NCBI GenBank assembly: GCA_029582155.1
Contig: CM055901.1
Coordinates: forward strand, 22,965,186-23,029,185
DNA length: 64,000 bases
Direction: 5' to 3'
DNA from: Panopea generosa
Lineage: Eukaryota; Mollusca; Bivalvia; Adapedonta; Hiatellidae
A program made the position numbers and the translations under genes. Of the stretch, positions 49,145 to 63,813 are shown in pieces. Within the stretch, counting starts at the first letter, position 1, and every line of letters begins with the position of its first letter. The notes under the pieces were generated by a model that did no database searches, was not told the origin of the DNA, and was given only the letters and a program-made list of their open reading frames with translations.

Positions 49145-49874
49145 GTAAGTTTTCAATTACATAACGACTGTTGTAGTTGTTGATGGTATTAGTTACCTCA
49201 GATGGCACCCAGGGCCCGATTAGTTTTAGATTTTGACACTTTAACCATCCCGTCTAAAACCACTGATCCACTAGAATTTTCACTAGATTTTGTTAAATGT
49301 TTACCCCTATTAACCAAATGCCCTGATGAATCTCTGTCAACATTGAGATTGTTGCGTTCGAGCGTTAAACCAAACGGTCGCCCGGGCTCTGCCAAATTTC
49401 ATATAAACTTATACATATATAGGGAAATCTTAAAACAGTTTGACATTATGAATTTTATATTAAACATGCAGCATATTTGTTGACATCTATCACCATGGCT
49501 ATAAATTTACGTTGACAATGAAATTATGAGTGCTAGGTTTCAGTGTAAGTGTTTTGTGCCACCACCGGCCATCAAAAATGGTCACCAAGACCATTCGAGT
49601 TTTGGAACTTTAAACGACATCTCTGAAACCAACAAATTATTTTTTCTTGTTTTTTTTTGTATATATATATATAAATATAAATATATATGTGTGTGTGTTG
49701 ATCATATACCAAAAGTGTGTTGTGTTTTTGTGTCAGGGTGTTGAAAATGTCGAACAGTCTCAGGAAACCAAGTTAAATCAGATAATCGATTTAGGTCCAT
49801 TTGGGCCAACTGTTTTCTGTTATATGAGTACACAAATAGTTTTCTTATGTAAATACGATATATATTCTATACAG

Positions 49875-49973
49875 AGTGGCGAGACGGTGTTTCATTTAGC
49901 TGTTTTATATGACATGGTTGAGTGGCTACAAACCCTGATAACCATGGGAGCAGACAGAAACTGCAAAGACAAG
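49875..49973 (+). CDS. Ankyrin exon M, second copy
   Basis: It is identical to 12460-12558. Confidence 0.9.
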
Positions 49974-50308
49974 GTAGCACATACAAACACATTTATATCT
50001 ACAGCAGATATATAATATGCAGATACCAATGGTTTTAGCGAATTTAATACTGATATTGGACGAAACAGGTTTAGAACGATCTGTGCAAAACCACTGATAC
50101 TACTACATGAATATATTTTGATCCTTTGCTAAATGCTATTCATTTGTTACTGTCTCTCTATATATATAGAGCAAACTAAGTTTTGTTGATATGCGTTTCA
50201 TATATAATTAAAAATGATATTTACGAATCTAAAATATGTTAAGATGTATAAACATCGAATCATGATGAAATTATGATATAATATTTTGATTTATTTGTTT
50301 GATTAAAG

Positions 50309-50407
50309 CTTGGGAGAACGCCCCTTCATTATGCTGCACATACGGGCAGTTTACGGTCTATACGATTTCTTCTCAAGTATGGAGCTGTCATCACGGAGAC
50401 AGATAAC
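50309..50407 (+). CDS. Ankyrin exon N, second copy
   Basis: It is identical to 12897-12995. Confidence 0.9.
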
Positions 50408-51457
50408 GTGAGTTGAGTTGAGTGGTGGATGTCATACAATACATATAAACAACATTGTTGTATTATTTATATTCACATACTATCATATATGTGCACGCAT
50501 TCACTACTGATAGCTATGATGCAACTGACTTCCGACTTCTTTGTTTTATTAAGTTTACTGGAGAAGCGTGAATATTTTGATAAATAAACAACATAGAAAA
50601 TAATACTATAATTAACCATAATTAACCATATTTGAGCACGTATCAATATATTATTTTTATTGACGACACAAAAGTATTGCGGAATATTTACATTTATCTC
50701 TGTAAATACTTCGAACACAGCTTCGCATTTCAAAAAGTATCCGAACACGCACTTGACAATTGAAATAAAAAAATGCTACACATGCACAGGCAATTGTCAC
50801 AAACAATAACTGAAAAATGGACTTCGAGTAACATGTCAATAATTGAATGGAAACAAAGAACGAACTATAATTTGACATGGTAGATTTCCTTGCGTTTTTT
50901 CTTACACCAGAATATAATCAAAATCGTAATAACAAATGAACTTATGTTATTATGTAATATGTGTGCACAGTTGAAAACGTTCGAACCATTATATTGATAT
51001 CTGACTTTGTTTCCGTTCAGTTGTTGACAATTTTTCTCCATACTTCTTTGGCTGTTTAACTTTATATATACATTTGTAAATATAGTTTGTTTAAAAGGTT
51101 TGACTATTATCTGAGTGTAAGTGTTTACACCAGCAGTAAATTATGCAGTTGTACACAATTACTTACATCGTGTCTGTTTACGACGATTGATCAGAATACC
51201 AAATGCAGTTCGTTCAAAATAGGAAAGTTAACAAATCAAATGATTTGACTTCTGAAAACAGACGCATATAATAAAGCGGCAATATATAATTATATACTTT
51301 ACATTCACAAATATGTAAGTATTATATATATATATTTTTGTATTTGTAATATTCATTTACGATACCGTACCTAGAATTAAATGCTAGTATACACCCTTTA
51401 ATACTGACAAAATTACAATCGTAATAATGATATTCATCAACAAAGTGTGATCTTTAG

Positions 51458-51561
51458 GAAGGCCGACAACCCCTCCATTATGCCGCTCAAGAAGGACATT
51501 ATCTGCTTTGCCAGAGATTACAGGACAAAACAGAGCTGTAGAAATCAACTGCAAGGACAAT
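51458..51561 (+). pseudogene. Ankyrin exon O, second copy, frameshifted
   Basis: It has 104 bp against 105 in the first copy; one C is missing after GGACATTATCTGCT. In the incoming frame it reads EGRQPLHYAAQEGHYL and LCQRLQDKTEL, then meets TAG. Splice sites are intact. If real, this allele or copy would end inside the ankyrin domain unless the exon is skipped, and skipping 104 bp also shifts frame. Confidence 0.8.
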
Positions 51562-52303
51562 GTATGTTTCTCTTTTATATCTATTTTCGTATATCAGTTT
51601 AAGCGTAACATTTGACATACGTTTTAAGCCAAGGTCTTTGTAGACGCATGATAACGTCGGGCATTTTTACGAACATGTCACATGCTAGAATATTACCCCC
51701 ACAAAAGGTACTATACACGTTACTGAATGCCAAATTGTTATCCATACTTAATGTGTCACAACTTCTGTTTTCGTGTACATCTGAATAATGTAAATCCAAA
51801 AAGTAAAGACAAATAATCATAGCTGCGTTCCGCATATTTTTAGCATAATTGCGTTACGACAGGTACTCGAATAATCAAATTACCACTTACAAGAAACTCG
51901 AACTTAATCCAGCTTAACCGTTTTACATATTTCAACCATCGTCAAAACAACCTTCAACAACTACAGCCATCTTTGTATTTGAAGACCTTAATCACACTAG
52001 CATGTATCCTTATTGCCTCTTGAGTTATTATTTATTATATAGTAAAGTAGCTCCAATTTCTAAAAAATAATAACATGCTTTCAGTATTTTGCATTACTCT
52101 AAATCATTTCAATGGCATATTTTTTTTTACCCATCCATCATATCCATGCTTGTAACCAAGAGTAGTATGTTTTGTATTGGCAATAAGAAAATAAATATTC
52201 AAAGCCAACCAAAATATTTTTAGGCTGTTTAATTGTATAAAAAATAACTGCATTCAAAGCATTATGAAAATTTGCGAGCTATAAACGATTTCTAACCTCT
52301 TTT

Positions 52304-52333
52304 TATAATAATAATTATGATGATAATGATATA

Positions 52334-52371
<38 letters not shown>

Positions 52372-52465
52372 TAAAATAAAAAAAATAATAATAACAATAA
52401 TAATAATAATGACGATAATAATGAAAAGAATAGTTTAAATAATAATAACAATAATTTCTATACCA
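52304..52465. repeat. AAT-rich microsatellite, second copy
   Basis: It matches 14886-15048 with one-base length changes. Confidence 0.9.
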
Positions 52466-52560
52466 GTTGCTACTTTTAATACATTCGTATTTCTTTAACT
52501 TTGCCAAACACAATTATAAAAGTGAACATAAATGAATGATACTAATTCTCACACTTTCAG

Positions 52561-52659
52561 AACGGTCGAACCCCGTTGCACTTTGCATGTGAAAAGGGCA
52601 TGATAGACACGATAGCAGAACTTGTTCAACTGAAAGCGGATGTTCATGCCACCGACGAG
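52561..52659 (+). CDS. Ankyrin exon P, second copy
   Basis: It is as 15152-15250 except GTA to GCA (Val to Ala) in the second helix. Confidence 0.9.
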
Positions 52660-53349
52660 GTATATTTACAATGTATCATCTGTTATACTACGCTGTATTC
52701 TAAACAACAAATACATGTTCATGTCTTTTTCCTCAAATATATAGTGTAATGCATGGCAATTAAAGGTTAAGCTAGTTAACAGGAAATTAAAGTGAATTGT
52801 GGATTATCAATACAGTTTGTATTGACTAACAATAATGTAATAAACGTCACAGATCACTTGTCTATTTCCATACTCAAAGTAACAGCATCCCCCTACACAT
52901 TCTAGACAAAGAATTGCAAATAATTTACTGTTGTATCTTAGAAACAATAAATTCTATGATATAAAACAAACAAATCAGTGGCTGTCCCCTCGCATTTCTG
53001 ACCACTAGTCCATTTATTTACAAACATATTATATTCGAAGTGACCAATGACCTGAGTATGACTGGACTTAAATTTTTGACACCGTGTTAAAAACACGTTT
53101 TAAAACCACGCACACATACACACACATGCGCACAATTAAAAATAAAACGCATTCGCATCATACGATTGGTTGCGTTTATAAAAAAAAATAGTAAAGAAGT
53201 TGGTTTAAATGCATGTTTAATATATAACAGTGAAATATGACTTATGGTTTTATCTGTAGTGGAAGACTTTAGCATAGCTTCCTTCAGACAAGCAACTGAC
53301 AAACTAAATTTCACACAGACCTTGGACCGAGCTACGCTCAAATGAACAA

Positions 53350-56300
53350 TTGCAGCTACACGTGGTTGCAATAAGACCATCGTTTAACTACTATTCTTGT
53401 TATATAATGTATATGTATATATGTTACTGTAGAACGGTAATAACGCTGTTCACATTGTTGCTGATCGTCAACTACTAATCTTGTTATATAATGTATATGC
53501 ATATATGCTACTGTAGGTTGGTAGTGCCGTTATACACATTGCTGCTGCACGTGTGCCATGAAACCATCGTGCAACTACTAGTCTTGTTATATAATGTATA
53601 TGTATATATGATGCTGAAGAACAGTAATACCGCTGTTCACATTGCTGCTGCACGTGGTTGCCACAAGACCATCGTTTAACTACTAATCTTGTTATATAAT
53701 GTATATGTATATAAGTTACTGTAGGACGGTAGTACCGTTATTCACATTGCTGCTGGACGTAGTTGCCACAAGACCATCGTTTAACTATTAATCTTGTTAA
53801 ATAATGTATATGTATATATGTTACTGTATGACGGTAGTACCGTTATTTACATTGCTGCTGCACGTGGTTGCCACAAGACCATCGTTTAACTACTAATCTT
53901 GTTATATAATGTATATGTATATATGTTACTGTAGGACGGTAGTACCGTTATTCACTTTGCTGCTACACGTGGTTGCCACAAGACCATCGTTTAACATCTA
54001 ATCTTGTTGTATAATGTATATGTATATATGCTACTGTTTGACGGTAGTACCGTCATTCACATTGCTGCTGCACATGGTTGCCACAAGACTATCGTTTAAC
54101 TACTAATCTTGTTAAATAATGTATATGTATATAGTTACTGTAGGACGGTAGTACCGTTATTCACATTGCTGCTGGACGTGGTTGCCACAAGACCATCGTT
54201 TAACTACTAATCTTGTTAAATAATGTATATGTATATATGTTACAGTAGGACGGTAGTACCGTTATTTACATTGCTGCTGCACGTGGTTGCCACAAGACCA
54301 TCGTTTAACTACTAATCTTGTTATATAATGTATATGTATATATGTTACTGTAGGGCGGTAGTATCGTTATTCACATTGCTGCTACACGTGGTTGCCACAA
54401 GACCATCGTTTAACATCTAATCTTGTTGTATAATGTATATGTATATATGCTACTATTTGACGGTAGTACCGTTATTCACATTGCTGCTGCACGTGGTTGC
54501 CAAAAGACTATCATTTAACTACTGATCTTGTTAAATAATGTATATGTATATATGCTACTGTAAGACGGTAGTACCGTCATTCACATTGCTGCTGGACGTG
54601 GTTGCCACAAGACCATCGTTTAACTACTAATCTTGTTATATAATGTATATGTATATATGATGCTGAAGAACAGTAATACCGCTGTTCACATTGCTGCTGC
54701 ACGTGGTTGCCACAAGACCATCGTTTAACTACTAATCTTGTTGTATAACGTATAAGTATATGTGTACTGTAGGACGGTAGTACCGTTATTCACATTGCTG
54801 CTGGACGTTGTTGCCACAAGACCATCGTTTAACTTCTAATCTTGTTGTATAATGTATATGTATATATGCTACTGTATGGCGGTAGTACCGTTATTCACAT
54901 TGCTGCTGGACGTGGTTGCCACAAGACCATCGTTTAACTGCTAATCTTGTTATATAATGTATATGTATATATGCTACTGTATGGCGGTAGTACCGTTATT
55001 CACATTGCTGCTGCACGTGGTTGCCACGAGACCATCGTTCAACTACTAATCTTTTATATAATGTATATGTATGTATGCTACTGTATGGCGTAGTACCGTT
55101 GTTCCCATTGCTGCTGGACGTGGTTGCCACGAGACCATCGTTCAACTACTAACCTTGTTATATAATGTATATGTATAAATGCTACTGTAGGACGGTAGTA
55201 CCGTTATTCACATTGCTGCTGGACGTGGTTGCCACAAGACCATCGTTTAACTTCTAATCTTGTTGTATAATGTATATGTATATATGCTACTGTATGGCGG
55301 TAGTACCGTTATTCACATTGCTGCTGGACGTGGTTGCCACAAACCCATCGTTTAACTACTAATCTTGTTATATAATGTATATGTATATATGCTACTGTAG
55401 GACGGTACTACCGTTGTTCACATTGCTGCTGGACGTGGTTGCCACGAGACCATCGTTCAACTACTAACCTTGTTATATAATGTATATGTATATATGCTAC
55501 TGTAGGACGGTAGTACCGTTATTCACATTGCTGCTGGACGTGGTTGCCACAAGACCATCGTTTAACTACTAATCTTGTTAAATAATGTATATGTATATAT
55601 GCTACTGTATGGCGGTAGTACCGTTATTCACATTGCTGCTGGACGTGGTTGCCACGAGACCATCGTTCAACTACTAATCTTGTTATATAATGTATATGTA
55701 TATATGCTGCTATAGAACGGTAGTACAGTTGTTCACATTGCTGCTGCATGTGGTTGCCACAAGACCATCGTTCAACTACTAATCTTGTTATATAATGTAT
55801 ATGTATATATGCTACTGTAGGACGGTAGTACCGTTATTCACATTGCTGCTGGACGTGGTTGCCACAAGACTATCGTTTAACTACTAATCTTGCTATATTA
55901 CGTATAAGTAATAATACTGTAGGACGGTAGTACTGTTATTCACATTGCTGCTGCACGTTGTTGCCACAAGACCATCGTTTAACTTCTAATCTTGTTATAT
56001 AATGTATATGTATATATGCTACTGTAGGACGGTAGTACAGTTGTTCACATTGCTGCTGCACGTGGTTGCGACGAGACCATTGTTCAATTGCTAATCTTGT
56101 TATATAATGTATATGTATATATGCTACTGTAGGGCGGGTAGTACCGTTGTTCATAATGTTGCTGCATGTGGTTGCCACAAAACAATCGTTCAACTACTAA
56201 TCTCGTTGTATAATGTATATGTACATATGCTACTGTATGACGGTAGTACAGTTGTTCACATTGCTGCTGTACGTGGTTGCCACGAGACCATCGTTCAATT

Positions 56301-58544
56301 ACTAATCTTGTTATATAATGTATATGTATATATGCTACTGTAGGGCGGTAGTACCGTTGTTCATAATGTTGCTGCATGTGGTTGCCACAAGACCATCGTT
56401 CAACTACTAATCTCGTTATATAATGTATATGTATATATGCTACTGTAGGGCGGTAGTACCGTTGTTCATAATGTTGCTGCATGTGGTTGCCACGAGACCA
56501 TCGTTCAAATGCTAATATTGTTATATAATGTATATGTATATATGCTACTGTAGGGCGGTAGTACCGTTGTTCATAATGTTGCTGCATGTGGTTGCCACAA
56601 GACCATCGTTCAACTACTAATCTTGTTATATAATGTATATGTATATATGCTACTGTAGGGCGGTAGTACCGTTGTTCATAATGTTGCTGCATGTGGTTGC
56701 CACAAGACCATCGTTCAACTACTAATCTCGTTATATAATGTATATGTTTATATGCTACTGTAGGGCGGTAGTACCGTTGTTCATAATGTTGCTGCATGTG
56801 GTTGCCACGAGACCATCGTTCAATTGCTAATCTTGTTATATAATGTATATGTATATATGCAACTGTAGGGCGGTAGTACCGTTGTTCATAATGTTGCTGC
56901 ATGTGGTTGCCACGAGACCATCGTTCAACTACTAATCTTGTTATATAATGTATATGTATATATGTTACTGTATGACGGTAGTACAGTTGTTCACATTGCT
57001 GCTGTACGTGGTTTACACGAGACCATCGTTCAATTAATAATCCTGTTATATAATGTATATGTATATATGCTACTGTAGGGCGGTAGTACCGTTGTTCATA
57101 ATGTTGCTGCATGTGGTTGCCACAAGGCCATCGTTCAACTACTAATCTCGTTATATAATGTATATGTATATATGCTACTGTAGGGCGGTAGTACCGTTGT
57201 TCATAATGTTGCTGCATGTGGTTGCTACGAGACCATCGTTCAATTGCTAATCTTGTTATATAATGTATATGTATATATGCTACTGTAGGGTTAGTACCGT
57301 TGTTCATAATGTTGCTGCATGTGGTTGCCACAAGACCATCGTTCAACTACTAATCTTGTTATATAATGTATATGTATATATGCTACTGTAGGGCGGTAGT
57401 ACCGTTGTTCACATTGCTGCTGCATGTGGTTGCCACGAGACTATCGTTCAATTACTAATCTTGTTATATAATGTGTATGTATAAATACTGCTGTAGAACG
57501 GTAATACGCTGTTCACATTGCTGCTGCACGTGGTTGCCACGAGACTATCGTTCAACTAATAATTTTGTTATATAATGTATATGTATATATGCTACTGTAG
57601 GACGGTAGTACCGTTATTCACATTGCTGCTGCACGTGGTTGCCACAAGACCATCGTTCAACTAATAAATTTGTTATATAATGTATATGTATATATGCTAC
57701 TATAGGACGGTAATACCACTGTTCACATTGCTGCTGCACGTGGTTGCCATGAGCCTATCGTTCAACTACTAATCTTGTTATATAATGTATATGTATATAT
57801 GCTGCTGTAGAACGGTAATACTGCTGTTCACATTGCTGCTGCACGTGATTGCCACGAGACTATCGTTCAATTACTAATCTTGTTATATAATGTGTATGTA
57901 TATATACTGCTGTAGAACGGTAATACGCTGTTCACATTGCTGCTGCACGTGGTTGCCACGAGACTATCGTTCAACTAATAATTTTGTTATATAATGTATA
58001 TGTATATATGCTACTGTAGGACGGTAGTACCGTTATTCACATTGCTGCTGCACGTGGCTGCCACAAGACCATCGTTCAACTAATAATCTTGTTATATAAT
58101 ATATATGTATATATGCTGCTATAGGACGGTAATACTGCTGTTCACATTGCTGCTGCACGTGGTTGCCATGAGACTATCGTTCAACTAATAATCTTTTTAT
58201 ATAATATATATGTATATATGCTGCTGTAGAACGGTAATACCGCTGTTCACATTGCTGCTGCACATGGTTGCCATGAGACCATCGTTCAACTACTAATCTT
58301 GTTATATAATGTATATGTATACATGCTGCTATAGGACGGTAATAACGCTGTTCACATTGCTGCTGCACGTGGCTGCCACGAGACCATCGTTGAACTACTT
58401 ATCTTGTTATATAATGTATATGTATATATGTTACTGTAGGACGGTAGTACCGTTATTCACATTGCTGCTTCACGTGGTTGCCACGAGACCATCGTTCAAC
58501 TACTAACCTTTTTATATAATGTATATGTATATATGCTGCTGTAG
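53350..58544 (+). repeat. 105-bp ankyrin-fragment minisatellite, about 49 units
   Basis: It is the same unit as 16236-18699 but about twice as many copies. Most units before about 55000 share CAA to TAA (atcgtttaac), which puts a stop in the ankyrin frame; later units mostly keep CAA. Some units have lost the acceptor TAG (ctgtatgac). Between about 56084 and 57346 the minus strand is open for 420 codons. Confidence 0.95.
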
Positions 58545-58643
58545 AACGGTAATACCGCTGTTCACATTGCTGCTGCACGTGGTTGCCACGCGACCATCGT
58601 TCAACTCGGTTCGCTTTGCTGCAACATGGATAAACAGAACAAG
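58545..58643 (+). CDS. Ankyrin exon Q, second copy
   Basis: It is as 18700-18798, with Glu to Ala after GCH and donor AAG|gtattt. Confidence 0.85.
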
Positions 58644-59575
58644 GTATTTATAGATATTGTCTTTTTATCTTGCTAATTATACGATAATGACGTTCGTAGT
58701 TATTTTCCCTTGTCTCATGATAACATAAACTCTGCATTGTGTCAGTTCGTGAACCTTTGAACGTTACCATGTAACGTTTATATGGATCATAAAAATGAGA
58801 AAAAACATTTATTTGAATTAAATGGGAAATATCAGTTTAATAACAAAAAATAATCAGTAGATTGAAAAGTATAAAGTATTGTAAGTCTTTAACAGATGAT
58901 ACTATAACTGACGTGTTTCTTTCAGACTTCTACTACTCAATTGTCAGTGACTTGTTTGTATGCTTTTATTTGTGTAGATTGTTTGTAGACAGCTGTAAGA
59001 AGGGTGATTAAAACAAAAAGTTTAATATAAGTACGACTCCGACTGAGCCACTAAAGTTATCTTATCTAAAGTTATATTATACTTTTTATCTTATAAAAAT
59101 ATATTATGTTCTGTTCTGTTCTGTTCTGTTCTTAAATATTTGTACCTGCAACAAAATTGTATACATTATTATCCGGCATAGCCTCCATAGTTGTTATTCT
59201 GTCTTCAATATTTGTACCTGCAACAAATTTATATACATCAGTTTACAAAATATTGCATTTTATGCACAATTCTCAATAGTATATTTTGATATACATTTAA
59301 TTGAATTAAGAAAATAACATGGCATGCGAAATGCGATTCCAATAGTATAACATTATGAAACTTTATGGTTTTTGTCCTTATATTAACTGCTTGGAATATT
59401 ATACCCGTGAAATATGTTTTTAACCAATTATATATGATATATTATCATTGAATATAGTGAACATCCCAGATTATTTGCACATTTAGATTATTCAAAAAAC
59501 ATTCTAAATCCAATTTCATTTCTTTTATACAATATTATATGGTAAAACCATTTGTCAATATTTATTTTTTTGCAG

Positions 59576-59674
59576 GATTTAAAAACACCATTACATTTAG
59601 CCGGAGATACAGGGCAAGGGGAGGCCATGGAATATCTACTAATGTGTGGATGCAATCCCAACATAAAAGACAAG
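59576..59674 (+). CDS. Ankyrin exon R, second copy
   Basis: It is identical to 19731-19829. Confidence 0.9.
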
Positions 59675-60263
59675 GTACACACATGCGAATATATCTCATA
59701 AATACAGAAAGTATGACTGATTGGTCAGTGGTTATTAAAGATAAACTGTTGGAGCTAAGAGAAATTGTACATATGTTAGTTTAATATGTATTAATCTTTA
59801 TTGGCAGTGGAGCCTCCTGCCTTCTGTATATTTTCTAATTTGTTAATCAAAGGTTTAGATGAAGATATGAGTATATGTGTTTCGTGGATACTAAATACGT
59901 TGTTTGAATGTAGCTTACCTTTTTTATTTTGTTAAACTGCAGTATTTAGTTAACTTATTCCATTGTATTTGTGTAGCAATAGTTCACTATAGTACAATAG
60001 TAAAAAAAACCATATTATTCGATGACTAAGACAATAAATATCTGGTAAATACTTTTGGAGAAACGAGGGATATAATCAAGGTAAAAACAAGTCTAGAGCT
60101 GAAACGAATTCTAATAATTTGAACTGTTTCGAACATTGTGACTCTACTCTTACATACATCATAGATTTACCAATATAAACTAATACTTGGTTCATCAAAG
60201 CCGAGATGTTAAATACGGATCTAACACAGTATTACAGAATAATAAATGGGTTATTTGTTTCAG

Positions 60264-60370
60264 CACGACTTGTTCCCAAGCACATACAAACTACAAGGGC
60301 TGATTAAGCAATCGGTTACCAGGCGAATCAAAGAATTCCACGCAAACAAGTCATCAAGACATAAAACCGG
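60264..60370 (+). CDS. Linker exon S, second copy
   Basis: It is identical to 20419-20525. Confidence 0.8.
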
Positions 60371-60903
60371 GTACAAATACATTTTTGCACCTTTAATTAA
60401 TGCATCAATATATGTATAAATTCGGTAAGTGAACACTCTAACTCTGCAAACTGTATTTCCCAAACAAATATTTAATTAGGAATTTGACCACTTTTAGAAT
60501 CGCAACCTTGTCCACCTGTGAACAGATGATTATTTATATTGTATTTCAATATATACATATTCTGTAATAGTAACAGCACGTCCAATCAGTTATTTACATG
60601 TAATACATACACGTTTTCCGAACGTAAACGCAGCAATAGCTGTTCATCATCAGTGCCACGGAAAATGTGTCATTTATTAACATTGTACGAATATAAGTAT
60701 TTAGCACCCTGCTATTATGTTTAAAAACATGTTTACGAATAATATTTGTAGTCATGACAACAGGTATATGCATTACAGTTATGACCACGGATATAGTAAA
60801 ATTCATTAACAGCCTTTGCCAAAGATCACATTCACAACCTTTACCGCGCATATATATTAACAACTTTGAATTTTGTTATCGCAATCTTGGTCTCATGTAA
60901 AGA

Positions 60904-61669
60904 TTTAGGTACACATGTTCCCCACAGTGACAACGGTACAAATGAGACACATGTTACAGTGATTTATGCCCCCCAACCCCCACCGTGATCACGGGACAAT
61001 TGAGATACGTGTTACAGTGATTTATGTTCCCCACAGAGACAACGATACAATGAGACACGCTTCACAATGATTTAAATTTCTTACATTGACAACAGAACAA
61101 TTGAGATACGTGTTACAGTGATTTATGTTCCCCCACAGTGATGACGGTACAATTGAGACACGTGTTACAGGAATTTATATTCCCCCACAGTGATCACGGT
61201 ACAAATGTGACACGTGTTACAATGATAAATGTTCCCCACAGTGACCACGGACAATTGAGACACGTGTTACAGTGCTTAATGTTCTTCACAATGACCGTGG
61301 TACAATTGAGACACGTGTTACACAATGATTTATGTTCCCCACATGAACCACGGTATAAATGAGACACGTGCTACAGTGATTTATGTTATCCAACGTCACA
61401 ACGGAAAAAATCAGACACGTGTTACAGTGCTAAATATTCTCTACAGTGATCACGGTACAACTGAGACACGTGTTACAATAATTTATGTACCCCCACAGTG
61501 ACCACGGTATAACTGACACACGTGTTACAATGATTTATGTTCCCCAGCGTCACCAGGGAACAAATGAGACACGTGCTACAGTGATTAATATTCCGCACAG
61601 TGATCACGGGACAATTGAGACACGCATTCTGCTGATTTATATTCCCAATAGTGACCACGGGACAAATGA
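60904..61669. repeat. 51-bp minisatellite, second copy
   Basis: It has the same unit count and order as 21050-21815, with a few indels. Unlike the 105-bp array it has not changed in length. Confidence 0.9.
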
Positions 61670-62187
61670 GCTCGATACAATTGTGGACTTCAATGTTACC
61701 ATTTTGTACGTTATTGGGTCGTATCAGAAGTATATTTTATTTTTCGTAGATATATTGAGTATCTAGTGATAAATCCTTCCGCATTCTTCTTTCAATGTAC
61801 CAAAAATACATAGTACGGTCATTATTAGGAAGAAATAAACGTAAAATGTATAACGATACCATTTCTGAAACGTAAATTTATGTAAAACATGTGCAAAAAA
61901 TGTTATGCAAAATAATTACAATTTGTCTATTTTTTACATAAGTTTGTGAATGACTATTGAAATAATAAATGAAATCGGATTGCGGGATACTGGGAAGGAA
62001 AACGGAATAGCATTTTCGCCGTTAGTATTAAGAACCGAAGTATAGACAAAGGGTTTTACTAATGTATTAGCAGTTCTGTACTTATGGACGCTTTGATTAC
62101 CAGGCAATGCGTTCACAAACTGTTTCGAGTTCATAACGAATTTCTTAAGAGTCGCCTTTTATAACATAATATGGTTTTGTTTTACAG

Positions 62188-62367
62188 TGAAGTATGCCAT
62201 GAAGGACGGATGGTGAGTTCCGGGAAGGCCGCAGAATTTGAAAAACTTGGTATAACGGTCACTCTACAGTCATGTACGCCTGTTTCTCCAATAATTTTCT
62301 TCCATCGAACACCTGCTGATGCTGAACATCTTGCCATTTCATTAAATGGTTTGGAGGAAATTCTCAG
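62188..62367 (+). CDS. ZU5-N exon T, second copy
   Basis: It is identical to 22334-22513 in splice sites and reading. Confidence 0.85.
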
Positions 62368-63145
62368 GTTTGAAAACAATTGTTGTATACATTGTTGTTG
62401 TGTACATGGATTTTGAGAGCAATTATTATTATGTGTTACTCGGTCGGGGATCGAATCCAAATCTTCCCTACTGCAAGGATGACTGTCTAGCCATGACTGA
62501 CGTAATGTGTAGAAAACGAAACACATATCCATGATTTAAAATCATTTCAAAGACATCGCACTTAAACAATGATTATTGTTATTGGACCACTACACTATTT
62601 TGCATCGTGCATAAATTACCACGTGTTGGTGATTTTAGCGTAGATGAAAACAAAAACCCGGTTGCTGGAGTGCGTGTTAGACCCCCACTTAACAATTTTC
62701 AAAACAAAACACAATAAGAATCGCGTGTAGTTAAACTTTATATAAAGAATTCCAGTTGACATTTATTAGCACTAAGTAAATTGTGATATGATGTATTTTA
62801 TAAGTATTGCGCTCTAGAACCTGATAAGGGATGGACACTATTTAACGCCATTGTCAAGATTAACTATGGAATATCCCCAGTTTTATTGGTTGCGAAAGAC
62901 TGAATCTGAACAGAACCACTGTCATTTCGTAAGCAACAGGTAAACATGTTCACATACAGTCTTTGTATCGAGGTTGGCTCAAACCCACAACCCCAGCGGC
63001 AAAAATTATTGGTCCAATAGTATCATAACGTATCATAATCTATGTAAGTTCGGCATTAAAACTCAACAATTGCTCGGCGGCAGAGACTCTACGTTCTTTA
63101 GCCTCATAGGCTTTGTATATATATATAGAGAGAGGAATTAACCTA

Positions 63146-63149
<4 letters not shown>

Positions 63150-63206
<57 letters not shown>
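63150..63206. repeat. (CT)n(TA)n microsatellite
   Basis: About 19 CT units then about 9 TA units; the first copy has only (TA)n here. Confidence 0.95.
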
Positions 63207-63207
<1 letters not shown>

Positions 63208-63659
63208 AATATACATGTCGAATAAGAATTACAATTTATGATATGCGTTTGATGGTTATGTATGTACGACTATCAATTCATTATACATATACAGTCAAAC
63301 GTGTGTTAAGCAGCCAGTCAAAGGAAGGAACAACAGTGGCCTTTTAAGACAGAGTGTTGCTTAATACAGGTTAATTTGCTCTGAAAGCATAGAAATGGGA
63401 CATATTAAATGGAACATATTAAATGTGTCTGCTTAAGACAAGTGGCTGCTTAATATAGGTGACCGCTTACGCAGGTTTGATTGTATACTAATATGCAGTT
63501 TTACTCTTATTGACAGGTCCATCTGTAAATCGTGCAGTACATATTAACAATAAATTAATATAACTAGACTGAAAGGGCGGGACACCACATGTTCAGTAAC
63601 GATTAAAACTGAACTTGAATATCGTGTTTTGGTTAAAGTGTAACATTGTTGTGTTTCAG

Positions 63660-63813
63660 TGACGTATATGAAGTGCGTGTTCTTCGCCTTGATCGGGCAT
63701 GTACGTTAATGGTGGAAGTACCAATGGACGGTTATCCTGGCAAGTTTGAAAGTTGCCTACGAACAACGGATGGTACGGAATACAAAGAATTTACCACTTC
63801 CGAAGAAAATGGG
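63660..63813 (+). CDS. ZU5-N exon U, second copy (last exon in window)
   Basis: It has the same coding sequence as 23830-23983; the gene copy continues past the window end. Confidence 0.85.

Noticed and set aside
56084..57346. 420-codon minus-strand open frame with 35-residue repeats
   Set aside because: It is antisense of the 105-bp ankyrin-fragment array; the opposite frame carries the recognisable ankyrin-like sequence.
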